64,000 bases of DNA. Origin: Ricordea florida (taxonomy: Eukaryota; Cnidaria; Anthozoa; Corallimorpharia; Ricordeidae). Of this stretch, positions 19,071-27,586 are shown piece by piece. The stretch is from assembly GCA_949710005.1 (NCBI GenBank), contig OX453279.1, positions 15,040,756 through 15,104,755 on the forward strand, written 5' to 3'. Within the stretch, counting starts at the first letter, position 1, and each line of letters opens with the position of its first letter. The notes under the pieces are model-generated. The model searched no databases, was not told where the DNA came from, and saw nothing but the letters and a program-made list of their open reading frames with translations. Position numbers and translations under genes: made by a program.

Positions 19071-19665
19071 ATGTCACAAGCTATATCTGAAGAAATTAAC
19101 CCAAACAGGATTCCACTAGAACCTCTCGGTTTGAAAGCGGAATCGTCACTGAATCGAATTACACTAAATCCATCATCCGCTAGTCCTGGAGAAACCTAAT
19201 GACAGTTACATAAACGAGAACATTAATATACCTAGGAGATCAATGACAGGGATATTGTGCTTGTTCACAGAGACATACTTAGGAGGAACACGAGATTCTG
19301 AAAAGTTTGTAATACCGAATATTACATCAATCAAGATTAACGTTGACGGCATACCAAACCGTCTCTACTCCAAGGGAATGGAACCGTCAGACTTCTGGGA
19401 TTCGGTAAAGAAACGTTTCGGTAAAGAGGGTGTCAAGCTAAATGATTTTTATGCCGACAAGTTTGCTCTATGGATTGACTTGAGAACTCACCCTGACAAT
19501 AATATTCATGGTGGAGGTATGGCCTTGAACAACACGAGAGATGGAGTAAAACTTGAAATGAAACGACAAGTTGGAGGAACAGGAAATATCACCTGCTACA
19601 TGTTTGTGGTAGCCGACGCGTTGATGGAGATAATGAATTCAAACTTAAGATCGATAATGTATTAG
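19071..19665 (+). pseudogene. Major capsid candidate of B, internal deletion
   Basis: The start at 19071 gives an N-terminus closely matching the A capsid candidate through SPGET, where the frame ends at a stop at about 19198. The match resumes at about 19212 (INENINI) and runs to the natural end at 19665. Compared with the 411-residue A protein, about 200 internal residues are missing, including the VNNVGRNLIS region. The product cannot be a working capsid protein. The deletion is clean, with both flanks well conserved, so it looks recent. Confidence 0.88.
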
Positions 19666-19674
19666 TTAAAAAAG

Positions 19675-20301
19675 ATGGAAGAATTACGAGATAAAGTTCC
19701 TTTTCATTGCATTATAACAGGTCCAACAAATTGTGGAAAGACAAAGTACCTTACGGATCAGTTAAGAGGACCATTCCTAAAAGTGTTTGAATACATTGTT
19801 CTCATATGTCCGACTTTTGCTAAAAATAAAACCTATCATAAATTTGCTCATGGAGATAAACGTTTCTTGGTATTATCACCAGATGCTAGTAACAGCGATG
19901 AGATTAACGAGTTATTAACTGATTGTCAAACTTTGTTCTCTGGTACAAATACACTAATAATTTTGGATGACTGTGCTGTATCGAAAGATCTAAAGAAACG
20001 ATCGAACAAGTTTATAGATCTAGCATTCTCTGGAAGGCATCATGGATTATCAGTGTGGGTTCTAACCCAGCAATTAACATCCATAGCAAAACCATTCCGT
20101 GAAAATGTAGCTTGTGTGGTTACATTCCATAATCCATCACAAAAAGGTATGAAGATTCTTTTCGAAGATTATGGAGGTGATTTAGAATCAGAAAATCGTA
20201 AAAAGTTTGTAGAAATGTTGAAAACTGAAAAATATTCGAGACTCTGTTTATGTTTACGTTATCCATTCCAATGTTACTTAGAGATTCCCGCGGTGATTTA
20301 A
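19675..20301 (+). CDS. Genome-packaging ATPase (B)
   Basis: This 208-residue P-loop ATPase has Walker A GPTNCGKT, Walker B LIILDDC and TQQ in the same positions as in A, and it is similar over its full length. The frame is open. It lies nine bases after the capsid stop. A TTAAAAAAGATGG sequence overlaps the start codon, unlike the more distant motif of other genes, so this gene may instead be read from the capsid transcript. Confidence 0.92.
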   Translation: MEELRDKVPFHCIITGPTNCGKTKYLTDQLRGPFLKVFEYIVLICPTFAKNKTYHKFAHGDKRFLVLSPDASNSDEINELLTDCQTLFSGTNTLIILDDCAVSKDLKKRSNKFIDLAFSGRHHGLSVWVLTQQLTSIAKPFRENVACVVTFHNPSQKGMKILFEDYGGDLESENRKKFVEMLKTEKYSRLCLCLRYPFQCYLEIPAVI

Positions 20302-20308
20302 AAGAATC
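20297..20308 (+). promoter_or_regulatory. Promoter-like motif (TTTAAAAGAATC)
   Basis: It lies 24 nt before the start at 20333 and overlaps the ATPase stop codon. Confidence 0.55.
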
Positions 20309-20332
20309 TAAATATTATTAAAAAATTAAAAG

Positions 20333-20827
20333 ATGACAAGCGTTGAAGATTTTATTGAAGAACAGCCAGAGGTAAAAGATGATGTAAAAGATGATGATAT
20401 TGAAATCAAACAAGAATCACTAGCTACTCTCGCATCTCTTGGAACTACAAAGGAATATTTAGGTGTTGATATGAGTCTAGGTGATATCAAGAAACTCACA
20501 GCAAAAGATGTTGAAAAATATTATAATCGCTACCAGACAGTATTAGGTAAGAAAATTAGTGGTGGATTAGTAGATTCATCTCTTCAATTAGTTTCTCAAG
20601 TTATTTCTTACATGGTTCCTGTAGATGACATTGAATCGCTTTGTAAAGATTTGAAGAATGATGAGTTGGTTAATCGTGAACTGACAAACTTTGTAGGTCT
20701 CTTAGCATTAAAAGGTGGAAGATTGGTAGCACTTGCTAGTGGACTATTCCAGGTTGCTAAACACATTAAAATCAACAAAATAGAAGAAGTTTTAAGTACT
20801 ACTGAGCAGACTACTGAGAACAACTGA
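20333..20827 (+). CDS. Conserved helical protein next to ATPase (B)
   Basis: The protein has 164 residues and is homologous to A 6921-7427. It keeps SLATLASLGTTKEYLG, DVEKYYNRYQ and the hydrophobic GLLALKGGRLVALASGL segment, while the acidic and Thr-rich ends differ. No named domain is recognised. Conservation of the core against variable ends is what one expects of a real, selected protein. It follows the ATPase directly, and a packaging role is a guess. Confidence 0.8.
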   Translation: MTSVEDFIEEQPEVKDDVKDDDIEIKQESLATLASLGTTKEYLGVDMSLGDIKKLTAKDVEKYYNRYQTVLGKKISGGLVDSSLQLVSQVISYMVPVDDIESLCKDLKNDELVNRELTNFVGLLALKGGRLVALASGLFQVAKHIKINKIEEVLSTTEQTTENN

Positions 20828-20837
20828 TTTAAAGATT
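20828..20837 (+). promoter_or_regulatory. Promoter-like motif (TTTAAAGATT)
   Basis: An exact consensus copy, 24 nt before the start at 20862. Confidence 0.65.
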
Positions 20838-20861
20838 CTTTACTTTGAGAAATAAAAAATC

Positions 20862-21266
20862 ATGTCTGATGAAGTTGTTGAACAAATTACAATGGATCCC
20901 CCTCCTCCTAAAAATAAGAAAGCTGTTAAAGAGAAAGATCCTAAAAAAGTTGCTGCCGGTAAGAAACTAGCAGAATATAACAAAAGAGCTAAAGAAGCGT
21001 TAGCCAGGGAAATGAAACGTGAAGAGGAGACTAAACAGGAAGAAACTATAAATGCAGAAGAAGAAAATACAAAAGCATGGATTCCAGAGCTATCTTTTAC
21101 TACTGTGTTATCTATTGTTGGAATAGGGTTTACTGCAGTTGACATGTTTATGAGGTACTACAAAAACAGAAAACAACCACCCTCAAATATTCCTAACCAA
21201 CCACAACCCTCAAATATTCCTACCCAACCACCATCTCAACCAACTCCGAAAATAGTACTGCTCTGA
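20862..21266 (+). CDS. Lysine-rich helix plus anchor, Pro/Gln tail (B)
   Basis: The protein has 134 residues. The N-terminus MSDEVVEQIT matches A and fixes the A start. DPKKVAAGKKLAEYNKRAKEAL is a charged helix, followed by a hydrophobic segment (FTTVLSIVGIGFTAV). The tail after the anchor contains repeats of SNIPNQP type that A lacks, gained by simple repeat expansion. It is probably a membrane-anchored protein with a basic cytoplasmic or internal face. Confidence 0.75.
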   Translation: MSDEVVEQITMDPPPPKNKKAVKEKDPKKVAAGKKLAEYNKRAKEALAREMKREEETKQEETINAEEENTKAWIPELSFTTVLSIVGIGFTAVDMFMRYYKNRKQPPSNIPNQPQPSNIPTQPPSQPTPKIVLL

Positions 21267-21275
21267 GGAAAGTAG

Positions 21276-21285
21276 TTTAAAGATT
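21276..21285 (+). promoter_or_regulatory. Promoter-like motif (TTTAAAGATT)
   Basis: An exact consensus copy, 22 nt before the start at 21308. Confidence 0.65.
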
Positions 21286-21307
21286 TTCTCTAACCACAAT
21301 AAAAATC

Positions 21308-21526
21308 ATGTCAACTGAAAACAAACTTGTGAAAACTGTTACCGATTCAGCCGTCATTATAGGATTGGCCGCTGGAGTTGGATATATAGCTAAAAAGGCT
21401 ATGAAAGAATCATTCATCAACGATCCATCCTCAAGTATTACAAACTATGCTAAATGGGTCGCTGTCCTATCCGGTAGTATGTACATAAAAACTTATTTAG
21501 AAGAACAAAAGATTTTACCAAATTAA
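21308..21526 (+). CDS. Tiny two-helix membrane protein (B)
   Basis: The protein has 72 residues and is nearly collinear with A 6240-6461: NKLVKTVTDSA, a first hydrophobic helix (IGLAAGVGYIA), DPSSSITNYAKW, a second helix and LEEQKILP. It is highly conserved between A and B despite its size, so it is a real gene. Function is unknown. Confidence 0.82.
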   Translation: MSTENKLVKTVTDSAVIIGLAAGVGYIAKKAMKESFINDPSSSITNYAKWVAVLSGSMYIKTYLEEQKILPN

Positions 21527-21531
21527 AGATT
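21522..21531 (+). promoter_or_regulatory. Promoter-like motif (ATTAAAGATT)
   Basis: It ends only two bases before the start at 21534, the closest spacing seen. It overlaps the previous stop codon. Confidence 0.4.
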
Positions 21532-21533
21532 TT

Positions 21534-21926
21534 ATGGCGACAATAGCAATGATGATTGGTGGGGCTATTTTGAATGCGACTACATTCGTTGGTGGGTCAT
21601 ATCTTGCAAAATATCTCTCAGGTGATAACACAGATGAAGAGCGAATACGACACGATAAGGCAATAGAAAAATATCAAAAAGATTATACTGCATATCAGGA
21701 AAAGAGACAGAAACTCATTGATTGGTACTCTAAACAGCGAGATGATAAACACCAGGCTTCACAAAATATTTCTAATACCGATGAAGCTTTGAAATTGTAT
21801 AGTCAGACACATGAACCAAAATTCTCTGATTATTATAGACCTAGTGATAACCAAAAGATGGGGGAGATGGTATATGTGGGTGGTGGTATGTTGGCATTGG
21901 GTTATATTGCTAGTAAATTCTCTTAG
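21534..21926 (+). CDS. Small membrane protein with helical middle (B)
   Basis: The protein has 130 residues and is homologous to A 5817-6236. The N-terminal membrane segment (GGAILNATTFVGGSYLA), charged helix and C-terminal hydrophobic segment (GGGMLALGYIASK) are all kept. Nine residues fewer than A, lost in the variable central helix. It is predicted to cross or enter the membrane at both ends. No function is known. Confidence 0.8.
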   Translation: MATIAMMIGGAILNATTFVGGSYLAKYLSGDNTDEERIRHDKAIEKYQKDYTAYQEKRQKLIDWYSKQRDDKHQASQNISNTDEALKLYSQTHEPKFSDYYRPSDNQKMGEMVYVGGGMLALGYIASKFS

Positions 21927-21942
21927 GTAAGTGTGTGACCAG

Positions 21943-21952
21943 TTTAAAGATT
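21943..21952 (+). promoter_or_regulatory. Promoter-like motif (TTTAAAGATT)
   Basis: An exact consensus copy, 22 nt before the start at 21975. Confidence 0.65.
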
Positions 21953-21974
21953 TCTTACTGATGAGTAAGAAATT

Positions 21975-22950
21975 ATGGCAGAAGGTGGAGATATAACTGA
22001 TTTAGATCCGACTAAACTAAATGATTCAAATGATGTTGGTGATGATGATGGGAATGATAAATTTAATTTAAAACAAATCACAAACACATCCACCACTCAT
22101 CAAAATTATGCTTATGAGGAGGAAACCTCGTTAGATGGTCGTGAAACTGATCCCTTGTTACCGAAAGATTTGGGAGAGATGGAAACTGAACAATATGAAG
22201 CTGAAAAAGAAATCAAAAAGTACTATCCACGTGCAGACACTTCAAAATTTATAACATTCTTCAAAGATATTGGAGATGGAATAAAAACATTAGTTGTTAA
22301 TTTAATAAGAGGAAATCCAGCTGATTATGTTCTTATAGATGGTGAATTAAAACCATATAAAAATAAAAGTAAAAAACTTCCCGATCAATTGAAAAATGCC
22401 TTAGGGCTAAGAGCTGAAGAGGTTATGGAGGTTAATGATGATGAAATAGCTAAGATAAAAGAATCACAAAACAAAAAGAAAGGAGGAACTAAAATTCGAA
22501 AGAGATAAGCCGCTGAAGACACCAGAGGTAAATAGTCGAATTGAAACTCTAGAGAGAGAAATTGCTGAGGATGAGAATGAGATAGCTAACCTAGAGGGTG
22601 AGAATGGGCAAATCCAGGAACGAATGTCATTGCGAGATCGGGTAAAGGCAATCTTCAAAAAGTATGGGTTCACAGTCTTTGCCGTTGTGAGTGCTGTAGG
22701 TGTGGTCATTGGTGTTATCGTTTCTAATCTTTCTAAAGGTCTAACCAAATTGGGTAAAGGTGTTGGTAACGGTTTGAAGACCATCGGTAAGAACCTCGGT
22801 GAAATATTGCCTGGAATGGTTGGAGCTATCGTGAGCTTTCTGTTCAAAACAGCTGGGGAGGTTATTGGATTTTTAGGTAAGAACGCTTGGCTGTTGATAG
22901 TGGCTGTGGTTCTATATTTTGTGGAACAATTTAAAAAGAAGAGGAGCTAA
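21975..22950 (+). pseudogene. Acidic, coiled-coil, membrane protein of B, frameshifted
   Basis: The first frame (21975-22508) carries an acidic start with DPTKLN, a repeat-like KYYPRADTSKF segment and basic residues. A one-base change near 22480-22495 moves the conserved remainder to the next frame (to 22950): a charged coiled coil, MSLRDRVKAIFKK, then hydrophobic Gly-rich segments ending LLIVAVVLYFVEQFKKK. The A copy is unbroken at this point, so the ancestral gene was one protein of about 320 residues. The hydrophobic block is among the most conserved sequences between A and B. Confidence 0.78.
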
Positions 22951-22958
22951 GTAAAAAC

Positions 22959-23348
22959 ATGAATGATACAATTTTTCTATCTATCACTATGCTAAATCCT
23001 GAAACAAGAATTTATCTGGATCCACCCTTAACCAATGTAAAAGAGATACAATTGCAATTTAGTTACATTCATCAATCGACTTATATAAATCCTATGTACT
23101 TAATGTGTGATCTTATAGAGTCAAAGTCTTCATATTCAAATTGTTGTAAACCCATCGGTGAAAAAGTAGAACTTAAAACCTCACAACTACTAGCTGTTAT
23201 TCCTCCATATCAAGAGCATCCTTGTTTAAGAATTCCACAAACCAAAAATCCAGTCAACTACTTTACTTTATGGCTTATAGATAAAGATGGAAAAAAGGCT
23301 GACTTGAATAACAAACCTATCCGAATTCATTTAAAGATTTCCTGTTGA
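22959..23348 (+). CDS. Penton-like minor capsid candidate of B, shortened
   Basis: The protein has 129 residues against 210 in A. The first 40 residues (PETRIYLDPPL) and the last 60 (PVNYFTLWLIDKDGKK) match A, and the middle, including the EPGTY segment, is missing. The frame is open, but a jelly roll would lose several strands, so I doubt that it is functional. Together with the capsid deletion this suggests that B no longer makes its own particles. An alternative start lies at a downstream ATG (MLNPETRI). Confidence 0.65.
   Translation: MNDTIFLSITMLNPETRIYLDPPLTNVKEIQLQFSYIHQSTYINPMYLMCDLIESKSSYSNCCKPIGEKVELKTSQLLAVIPPYQEHPCLRIPQTKNPVNYFTLWLIDKDGKKADLNNKPIRIHLKISC
23330..23339 (+). promoter_or_regulatory. 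Promoter-like motif (TTTAAAGATT)
   Basis: An exact consensus copy, 24 nt before the start at 23364, overlapping the end of the penton-like gene. Confidence 0.65.
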
Positions 23349-23363
23349 TTTGTAAAATATAAT

Positions 23364-23960
23364 ATGGAAGACTACAATAGAATTTATCCACAAGTGCCTA
23401 TGAACGGTGATCAAAATTATTTCAGACTTCAAAAATCGTGTGAAGTATTACATAATCTTCAAAAGGAAATTAGACATTATGAGGATGTTAGGAAAAAATA
23501 CAATAGAGTGAGGGGAATATTTACAAAAATCAGTGTTGGTAGTGGAGTGGTTTCAGTTATTTTATCTGCAAGTGGACTGGGAACCTCTCTTACTGGTTTT
23601 GGTGCTGTTGTTGGTATCCCATTAGGAACGGTTGGTGGTCTTTGTGGAGGAATATCAGTTGGATTCGGTGCGGCTTCTAAACGACTTTCACATAAAGTTA
23701 GTAAACACGAACAGACAGTTTCTCTAGCAAAAGCAAAAGTAAATACCATTCACGACTTGGCTTCAAAGGCACTGAAAGATAACACCATCTCCGATCAAGA
23801 ATTTTCGCTAATTTTATCAGAGGTGGACAAGTTTGAAAAACTAAAACTCGAAATCCGTCAAAAAAACCGGAAAGATACAGAAAAAAACTTAAATATGAAT
23901 CAGATAAGAACAGAGGTTCGTGCGGAAATTTTAAAGGAGTTAACCAGTCCCGAACGTTAA
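23364..23960 (+). CDS. Coiled-coil protein with hydrophobic hairpin (B)
   Basis: The protein has 198 residues and is homologous to A 3518-4117: an N-terminal coiled coil (LQKSCEVLHNLQKEIRHYE), a Gly-rich hydrophobic middle (SGLGTSLTGFGAVVGIPLG), the conserved KHEQTVSLAKAKVNTI segment, then a charged helical tail. It is open and well conserved. A membrane-inserting role is suggested by the hairpin only. Confidence 0.82.
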   Translation: MEDYNRIYPQVPMNGDQNYFRLQKSCEVLHNLQKEIRHYEDVRKKYNRVRGIFTKISVGSGVVSVILSASGLGTSLTGFGAVVGIPLGTVGGLCGGISVGFGAASKRLSHKVSKHEQTVSLAKAKVNTIHDLASKALKDNTISDQEFSLILSEVDKFEKLKLEIRQKNRKDTEKNLNMNQIRTEVRAEILKELTSPER

Positions 23961-24028
23961 AATTTTCATTTGAGAGAACGCCTGTAGGATGGAATTATGA
24001 GATTGGTCTTAGAAAAGAACGGTGTTGA

Positions 24029-24040
24029 TTTAAAAAAATC
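24029..24040 (+). promoter_or_regulatory. Promoter-like motif (TTTAAAAAAATC)
   Basis: It lies 23 nt before the start at 24064. It is a weaker match to the consensus. Confidence 0.45.
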
Positions 24041-24063
24041 TTATTATCAACATAAATAATAAG

Positions 24064-25602
24064 ATGGGCTTACTTAATGATTTCAGAAATAGATATCCAA
24101 AGGCTGATCACGGTCAATTCGAAGTTGTAGCTGATCCGTATGGTGGATACATTAGATGGAAAGTCAATGGTATGACAATCATGTCTTATGATGACCCCAC
24201 TGGAAAAACATGGACAGACGATCTATCACCTCGTTTGAAAAGACTTTTATGGAAAGATTTAGGATTGGATGATAATGCATTGAGTTCATTCCCAAAGAGT
24301 TTAACTATGACCAATCAATCTTATCCAATACCTGCCATTGATTTTGATGACTTTACAAGTAATATCACAAAAATGTTGACCTCACTGGATATATACGTGT
24401 CCAATACGAAAAAATTCACAGCAAAGATGAGAAACATATTTACATCTCAAGTTGTGACTTTCAAGTTTGGTAAACAGAGTAGAAAATGGTTGAACGCTCC
24501 AGATATGAATTATTGGCCCCAACAACTTAACTTTGCAGTGTGGTGTGCGACCTCTGGTTGTGGTATAAGTCCTTTTGAGAGTCTAAACTATCCTAAAGTA
24601 GTGAGTAGCTTCATTAAGTTTCATATATATTTCACAATAAGACGAATATTGTATGAATTGAGTCTTCCCCTACCTGATGATCAACCTTTTGTAATAAACA
24701 ACAACCCTTACAACAAAGTCGCATATCAACGATTGTGTGCTGAATTTGGAATTGGTAATAATTCTGATTTTAGATGGAAAGGTGGTAGAAACGGAGGATT
24801 GGGTGATATATTTATTGATTATGGTGCTGGATACAATGGAAGAGGTGGAGGAAATCAAAATGTTCATATTGTAAGGAATTACGATGATGAAGCTGATCAG
24901 TGGCCTGGTGAAGGTGGTAAATTTGGTGATGAAGGAGGTAAGAAGGAAAAGGGTGACCTCATCTCATTCATCCGTAATGATGATTTTGCTGATTATAAAT
25001 ATGCTTGGTTTATCCCAACAAGTGGTCATGGACTCACTAAGGCTGGACTTGGTAGATTGAATCGATCTGCTGAAGCTTTTGTTTACTGTATATTGGGGGC
25101 GCAAGTCAACACTAGAAACTCGATTTACGGTAATGGTGGTGGAGCGATCGAGACTCAACAAGAATTCTTAGCTCTATTTGAGAGTAGTGTGATCGAGAAT
25201 GACATTTCTAGTTCTATCCAAAGATATCAATTAGCTGTACAGGAAGCGAAATTACGGCTTGATTTAGCTATTGCTCCTGGTGTATGGTTAATGCCTAGTA
25301 ATATGATAATCAACACTGAGAGCGTGACTGGTTTTAATAATAAACTTATGAAAGCTAGTAGTGATATGAATTTTGGGGTGAATAATTCCCTAAACACTGA
25401 AGCAAAACAGGTTGGAATAAATCATAACATGGGATCTTCAAAGGTAAAATTACCGCATAGAACTGAGACGAAACCAAAACCCTCAATGAAAACAGACTCA
25501 ATTCGACCAGACTCAATTCGACCAGACTCAACGCAACATGAAAAGAATATATTAACATTTATAGTTGTAGCTGGTGGATTAGCGTGGTATCTATTTCGGT
25601 AG
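24064..25602 (+). CDS. Large C-terminally anchored protein (B), intact
   Basis: The protein has 512 residues and serves as the intact reference for the broken A copy. It opens MGLLNDFRNRYPKAD. The body has conserved NYWPQQLNFAVW, ATSGCGISPFESLNYPKV and a Gly-rich GEGGKFGDEGGKK loop. Near the end are a Thr/Ser/Pro-rich stalk with a repeated SIRPD unit and a hydrophobic anchor (LTFIVVAGGLAWYLFR). There is no N-terminal signal peptide. The topology is tail-anchored, with a large domain and a stalk, as in a surface or membrane-associated virion protein. The family recurs in cnidarian elements and has no known function. Confidence 0.82.
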   Translation: MGLLNDFRNRYPKADHGQFEVVADPYGGYIRWKVNGMTIMSYDDPTGKTWTDDLSPRLKRLLWKDLGLDDNALSSFPKSLTMTNQSYPIPAIDFDDFTSNITKMLTSLDIYVSNTKKFTAKMRNIFTSQVVTFKFGKQSRKWLNAPDMNYWPQQLNFAVWCATSGCGISPFESLNYPKVVSSFIKFHIYFTIRRILYELSLPLPDDQPFVINNNPYNKVAYQRLCAEFGIGNNSDFRWKGGRNGGLGDIFIDYGAGYNGRGGGNQNVHIVRNYDDEADQWPGEGGKFGDEGGKKEKGDLISFIRNDDFADYKYAWFIPTSGHGLTKAGLGRLNRSAEAFVYCILGAQVNTRNSIYGNGGGAIETQQEFLALFESSVIENDISSSIQRYQLAVQEAKLRLDLAIAPGVWLMPSNMIINTESVTGFNNKLMKASSDMNFGVNNSLNTEAKQVGINHNMGSSKVKLPHRTETKPKPSMKTDSIRPDSIRPDSTQHEKNILTFIVVAGGLAWYLFR

Positions 25603-25654
25603 TTCATGATTGTATGTAAATTTTGTTATGTAACACTGACTTGTGTTAGATAAC

Positions 25655-26071
25655 TTAATGTTTTTGTTTTGTATCTTGTGTTTTATGACATTTTTTACAT
25701 TGCGCCTTCTGTCTGTTGTGTTCACATATTTGAGATCCTCCGCAATCCTTACAAAACCATCTTTGTTTTCCATGAATACATATTCCTTTCCCATTACATT
25801 CTTTACATTGATCTTTCCTTCGATTATGAGAGCATATTCGAGATCCCATACAATCCTTACAATAATATTTATACTTTCCATGACTACAGTAATACTTATT
25901 AGTTTTTGTTTTATCAATCTTAGGTAACGGTTCATTTTTGGGGGTATTAGTTCTGAGGTCTGTCACATTACCCAACGCTTCGATAAGTTGAGGTCTAGTC
26001 AATTCATAATATCTTGGAATACCCTGCTCTTTGGCGAGTTTTTTCAATTGTTTGACTGATTTCTCGTCCAT
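25655..26071 (-). CDS. SAP-like plus zinc-repeat protein (B)
   Basis: The protein has 138 residues. The first 44 are identical to the start of the B PolB, because both starts lie in the inverted repeats. Then come four or five C-x2-C / C-x-H repeats (CSHGKYKYYCKDC, CIHGKQRWFCKDCGGS and similar). It converges on the anchored-protein gene, as in A. It is intact, unlike the A copy. The shared module would let PolB and this protein bind the same target, perhaps the element ends; that is inference. Confidence 0.82.
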   Translation of the reverse strand: MDEKSVKQLKKLAKEQGIPRYYELTRPQLIEALGNVTDLRTNTPKNEPLPKIDKTKTNKYYCSHGKYKYYCKDCMGSRICSHNRRKDQCKECNGKGICIHGKQRWFCKDCGGSQICEHNRQKAQCKKCHKTQDTKQKH

Positions 26072-26330
26072 TTATTGATATTTATTTTATCTTTTTAAAC
26101 CAATAATTAATTTTTTAAAAAATTCAAGTTTTTATTTGGTGATACTTTATTAACTAAGAAATTTCTTGGTAAAATCTCTGATAAAATCTCTGATATCAAA
26201 ATTAATTTCTTGGTAAAATCTCTGATAAAATCTCTGATAAAATCTCTGATAAAATAAAATCCTGGTATAATTACCATAAATTAACAGAGAATTACTAGAA
26301 ATCGGTCGATAACTCCTCCATCATACAACA
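25938..26330 (-). repeat. Terminal inverted repeat of Element B, right copy
   Basis: This is the mirror of 13038-13430, with no differences seen by eye. It ends CATACAACA, directly followed by the GGGTG duplication (26331-26335). Confidence 0.95.
26088..26099 (-). promoter_or_regulatory. Promoter-like motif before zinc-repeat gene (B)
   Basis: On the minus strand this is TTTAAAAAGATA, 16 nt before the start at 26071. It is the inverted-repeat copy of 13269-13280. Confidence 0.6.
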
Positions 26331-26335
26331 GGGTG
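26331..26335 (+). repeat. Target duplication of Element B, right copy (GGGTG)
   Basis: Identical to 13033-13037. Confidence 0.92.
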
Positions 26336-27586
26336 AGATCACAATCATAAACGTTAATTGCAAAGGGGTTTTGCTTTTCGAACTTATCAATCTGTTTTGA
26401 TGAAACTGTTGAAACGGGGAACTCTATTCCTGACCAGTCAAAATGACGTGAGTTTTCTCTCATCTTATTATTTAGTCTTTCAGCATGTTTCTCTTTAGAA
26501 AACACAGCAGATGTTACTGCCCACTTGAAACACTCATGGTCCTTCTCATTCTTAACATTGATTATTGCCTTCTTGGATGCTAATTTTGATGGTAACGGAA
26601 TATAGGAACTTCCAGAAAGTGGTTCAAAGGGGTCGGTGTGTATATCAAAGTATAACACACGATCAAACTGCCATCCAGATTCCTTGTTTTCAAATTTCGC
26701 AGCCAATTCAAGTTGATGATTTGTCATTGCATTGAATAAATCAGAAACGTCTGTTGACTCTGTGATTATTTCTACATATGTATGAAAGTATCCTTCAGAT
26801 TCTTCAAAGTATGAATCTTCTTCTTCAGGATCACCAGTAATAGGACATAGTAAAAACGTTTCTAGGAGCAGGTGTTGGCCTCTGTTCTGGTAATATTGTT
26901 CTAGTTTTAGGGATTGGCCTTTGTTTTAATCTATTAAATATTGTGTTTACTTTTTCTTTTAGTTTGTTGACTCTTTTGTTTACAGTCTTTTTGATAGGTT
27001 CTGGGACATGAGATAGAATCCAATCTGCGAACTTTTTTAACTCATTCTTTACTGGTATAGCAACTCTTCTTGCCAAATTCTTTAGTGATGAAACATAGGA
27101 ATTTCGATGAGGTTTAGAAGGTTTGAGAATGGGGACATTAATCTCAGGTACCGGTTCATCAGGAATATTCGATGATGTGTTAGGGGTTGGGACAGGTCTT
27201 TGAATATTAGTTCTAGGGGCTGGGACAGGTCTTTGAATATTAGTTCTAGGGGCTGGGATAGGTCTTTGAATATCCGGTGGGTTAGTACCCAAAGCTTCGA
27301 TAAGTTCGGCTTTACGCTTTCGATAATATTTAGGGATACCCCGCTCTTTGGCTAATACTTGGAGCTCTTTCAGCGTTTGATTTTCCAAACTTCGAAAATT
27401 TCTGGTTTTCCGATGCAAACCTTCGGTATGATTAGGGGTTGGGAGGGGTCTTTGAATATTAGTTCTAGTGGCTGGGACAGGTCTTCCTAACGCTTCGATA
27501 AGTTGTGCTTTATACATTTCATAATATTTAGGTATACCCCGCTCTTTGGCTAGGGCCTTCAGCTCTTTCACAGTTTGATTTTCCAT
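26336..27586 (-). pseudogene. PolB of A, N-terminal part
   Basis: The start at 27586 (MENQTVKELKAL) lies in the inverted repeat. Two tandem SAP-like modules follow (ALAKERGIPKYY and VLAKERGIPKYY), with PIPAPR and PVPAPR motifs between and after them, then a basic helical region containing ILSHVPEPIKKTV. A one-base shift near 26860 moves the frame. The next part (to 26336) holds the segment LYFDIHTDPF and an OTU-like DHECFKWAV. Element B begins within this segment. The gene continues at 13037. Across the insertion the codon phase agrees once a single duplication copy is counted. Confidence 0.88.

Larger units (their letters stand above)
13038..26330. mobile_element. Element B, Polinton-like virus nested in A PolB
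   Basis: The element is 13,293 bp with 393-bp inverted repeats that start TGTTGTATGATGG and an exact 5-bp target duplication. Gene order is PolB (+), integrase (-), then capsid candidate, ATPase, five small proteins, penton-like, hairpin protein and anchored protein (all +), then the zinc-repeat protein (-). This is Element A inverted, gene for gene. PolB has two in-frame stops and a frameshift, the capsid and penton genes have internal deletions, and the coiled-coil gene has a frameshift. Integrase, ATPase and most small genes are open. Because the inverted repeats look identical, insertion seems recent relative to these lesions. Confidence 0.95.
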
